A DNA stretch of 64,000 nucleotides from NCBI GenBank assembly GCA_017624235.1, contig JAGANL010000006.1, positions 173,524 through 237,523 of the forward strand. Direction: 5' to 3'. The stretch comes from Lachnospiraceae bacterium. Lineage in GTDB: Bacteria > Bacillota > Clostridia > Lachnospirales > Lachnospiraceae. Shown here in pieces: positions 63,908-64,000 of the stretch. Each line of letters begins with the position of its first letter. Positions within the stretch are counted from its first letter, which is position 1. A program made the translations under genes and the position numbers. The notes beneath the pieces were generated by a model. That model was not told the origin of the DNA, made no database searches, and was given only the letters and a program-made list of their open reading frames with translations.

Positions 63908-64000
63908 TCAATAAATCCCATATTTTCGTACTTTTCCGTTATATAAATCCATGTACTTACATATAGTTTCATGGGCATTTGGTGCGGAATTGGTGCGGTC
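63908..64000 (-). CDS. 3' end of an unidentified minus-strand reading frame
   Basis: Thirty open codons enter from the right window edge and end at TGA (reverse complement at 63908-63910). The peptide includes APNAHETICKYMD and VRKYGIY. Too short for family assignment. Chance openness over 30 codons cannot be excluded. Confidence 0.3.
   Translation of the reverse strand, partial: DRTNSAPNAHETICKYMDLYNGKVRKYGIY

Overview
The window comes from a low-to-medium GC Gram-positive anaerobe, most likely a gut-type Lachnospiraceae (class Clostridia). The reasons are the dense operons, T-box riboswitches, PASTA kinase and phosphatase pair, MurE with the meso-diaminopimelate DNPR motif, FprA flavodiiron protein, DUF815 ATPase, DUF5050 protein and PF06541 membrane proteins. 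The genus cannot be fixed from sequence alone. There are no rRNA or tRNA genes, CRISPR arrays or complete insertion sequences. Genes are on both strands, and housekeeping runs alternate with small accessory stretches.

Layout. 0.1-6.2 kb: a secreted trypsin-like protease, two COG0523 (CobW-type) metal-chaperone GTPases (one His-rich), YlmH, a PF06541 membrane protein, an ArsP_2-type metal exporter, then a separately terminated transcript for two micro-membrane proteins of 26 and 25 residues. 6.3-9.1 kb: a PHP phosphoesterase, and an ECF sigma factor with a SigW-like promoter followed by a soluble unknown protein. 9.1-15.5 kb: a sulfur-amino-acid operon opened by a consensus promoter, a 33-residue leader peptide with four consecutive Cys codons and a strong terminator. 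It then encodes CysK, YezD, a NifB-like radical SAM enzyme, a lone amino-acid ABC permease, a cystathionine gamma-synthase/lyase, a divergent serine-dehydratase-like enzyme and a NifX-like protein. 15.7-17.7 kb: a chemoreceptor broken by one frameshift. 17.7-20.9 kb: a Trp-type T-box and a TrpXYZ-like ABC transporter. 21.3-23.4 kb: a second T-box, apparently Ile-specific, ahead of a CstA-family transporter. 23.4-28.3 kb: a response-regulator remnant, pyrBI, a nitroreductase, a PH-domain protein, a MATE pump and a small membrane protein.

28.4-32.5 kb: folate operon folC-folE-HD protein-folP-folBK, running into a convergent DUF5050 gene. 33.7-42.4 kb: pheA, then a probable operon of DUF815 ATPase, Ppx/GppA-HD, Ppk1, Maf, two HAD phosphatases and a small acidic protein. 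42.5-46.0 kb (minus strand): a Cof-type HAD, a PHP phosphoesterase and an ABC-F ATPase. 46.1-49.5 kb: fprA and a second chemoreceptor, also broken by one frameshift. 49.68-49.98 kb: a very long, 67-bp perfect inverted repeat around a structured core. 50.1-62.2 kb: a conserved run murE-priA-def-fmt-Zn peptidase-rsmB-rlmN-prpC-prkC-rsgA. 62.4-63.7 kb: a membrane HD-GYP protein. The last 90 bases hold the 3' end of an unidentified minus-strand reading frame.

The most noteworthy points are the Cys-tetrad leader/attenuator in front of a sulfur operon that includes NifB-like and NifX-like genes but no nitrogenase; the Ile-type T-box in front of a CstA transporter; and the giant palindrome before murE. 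Everything was read by eye. No folding program, database search or alignment was run, so family names rest on motif recognition and regulatory models on manual base pairing.
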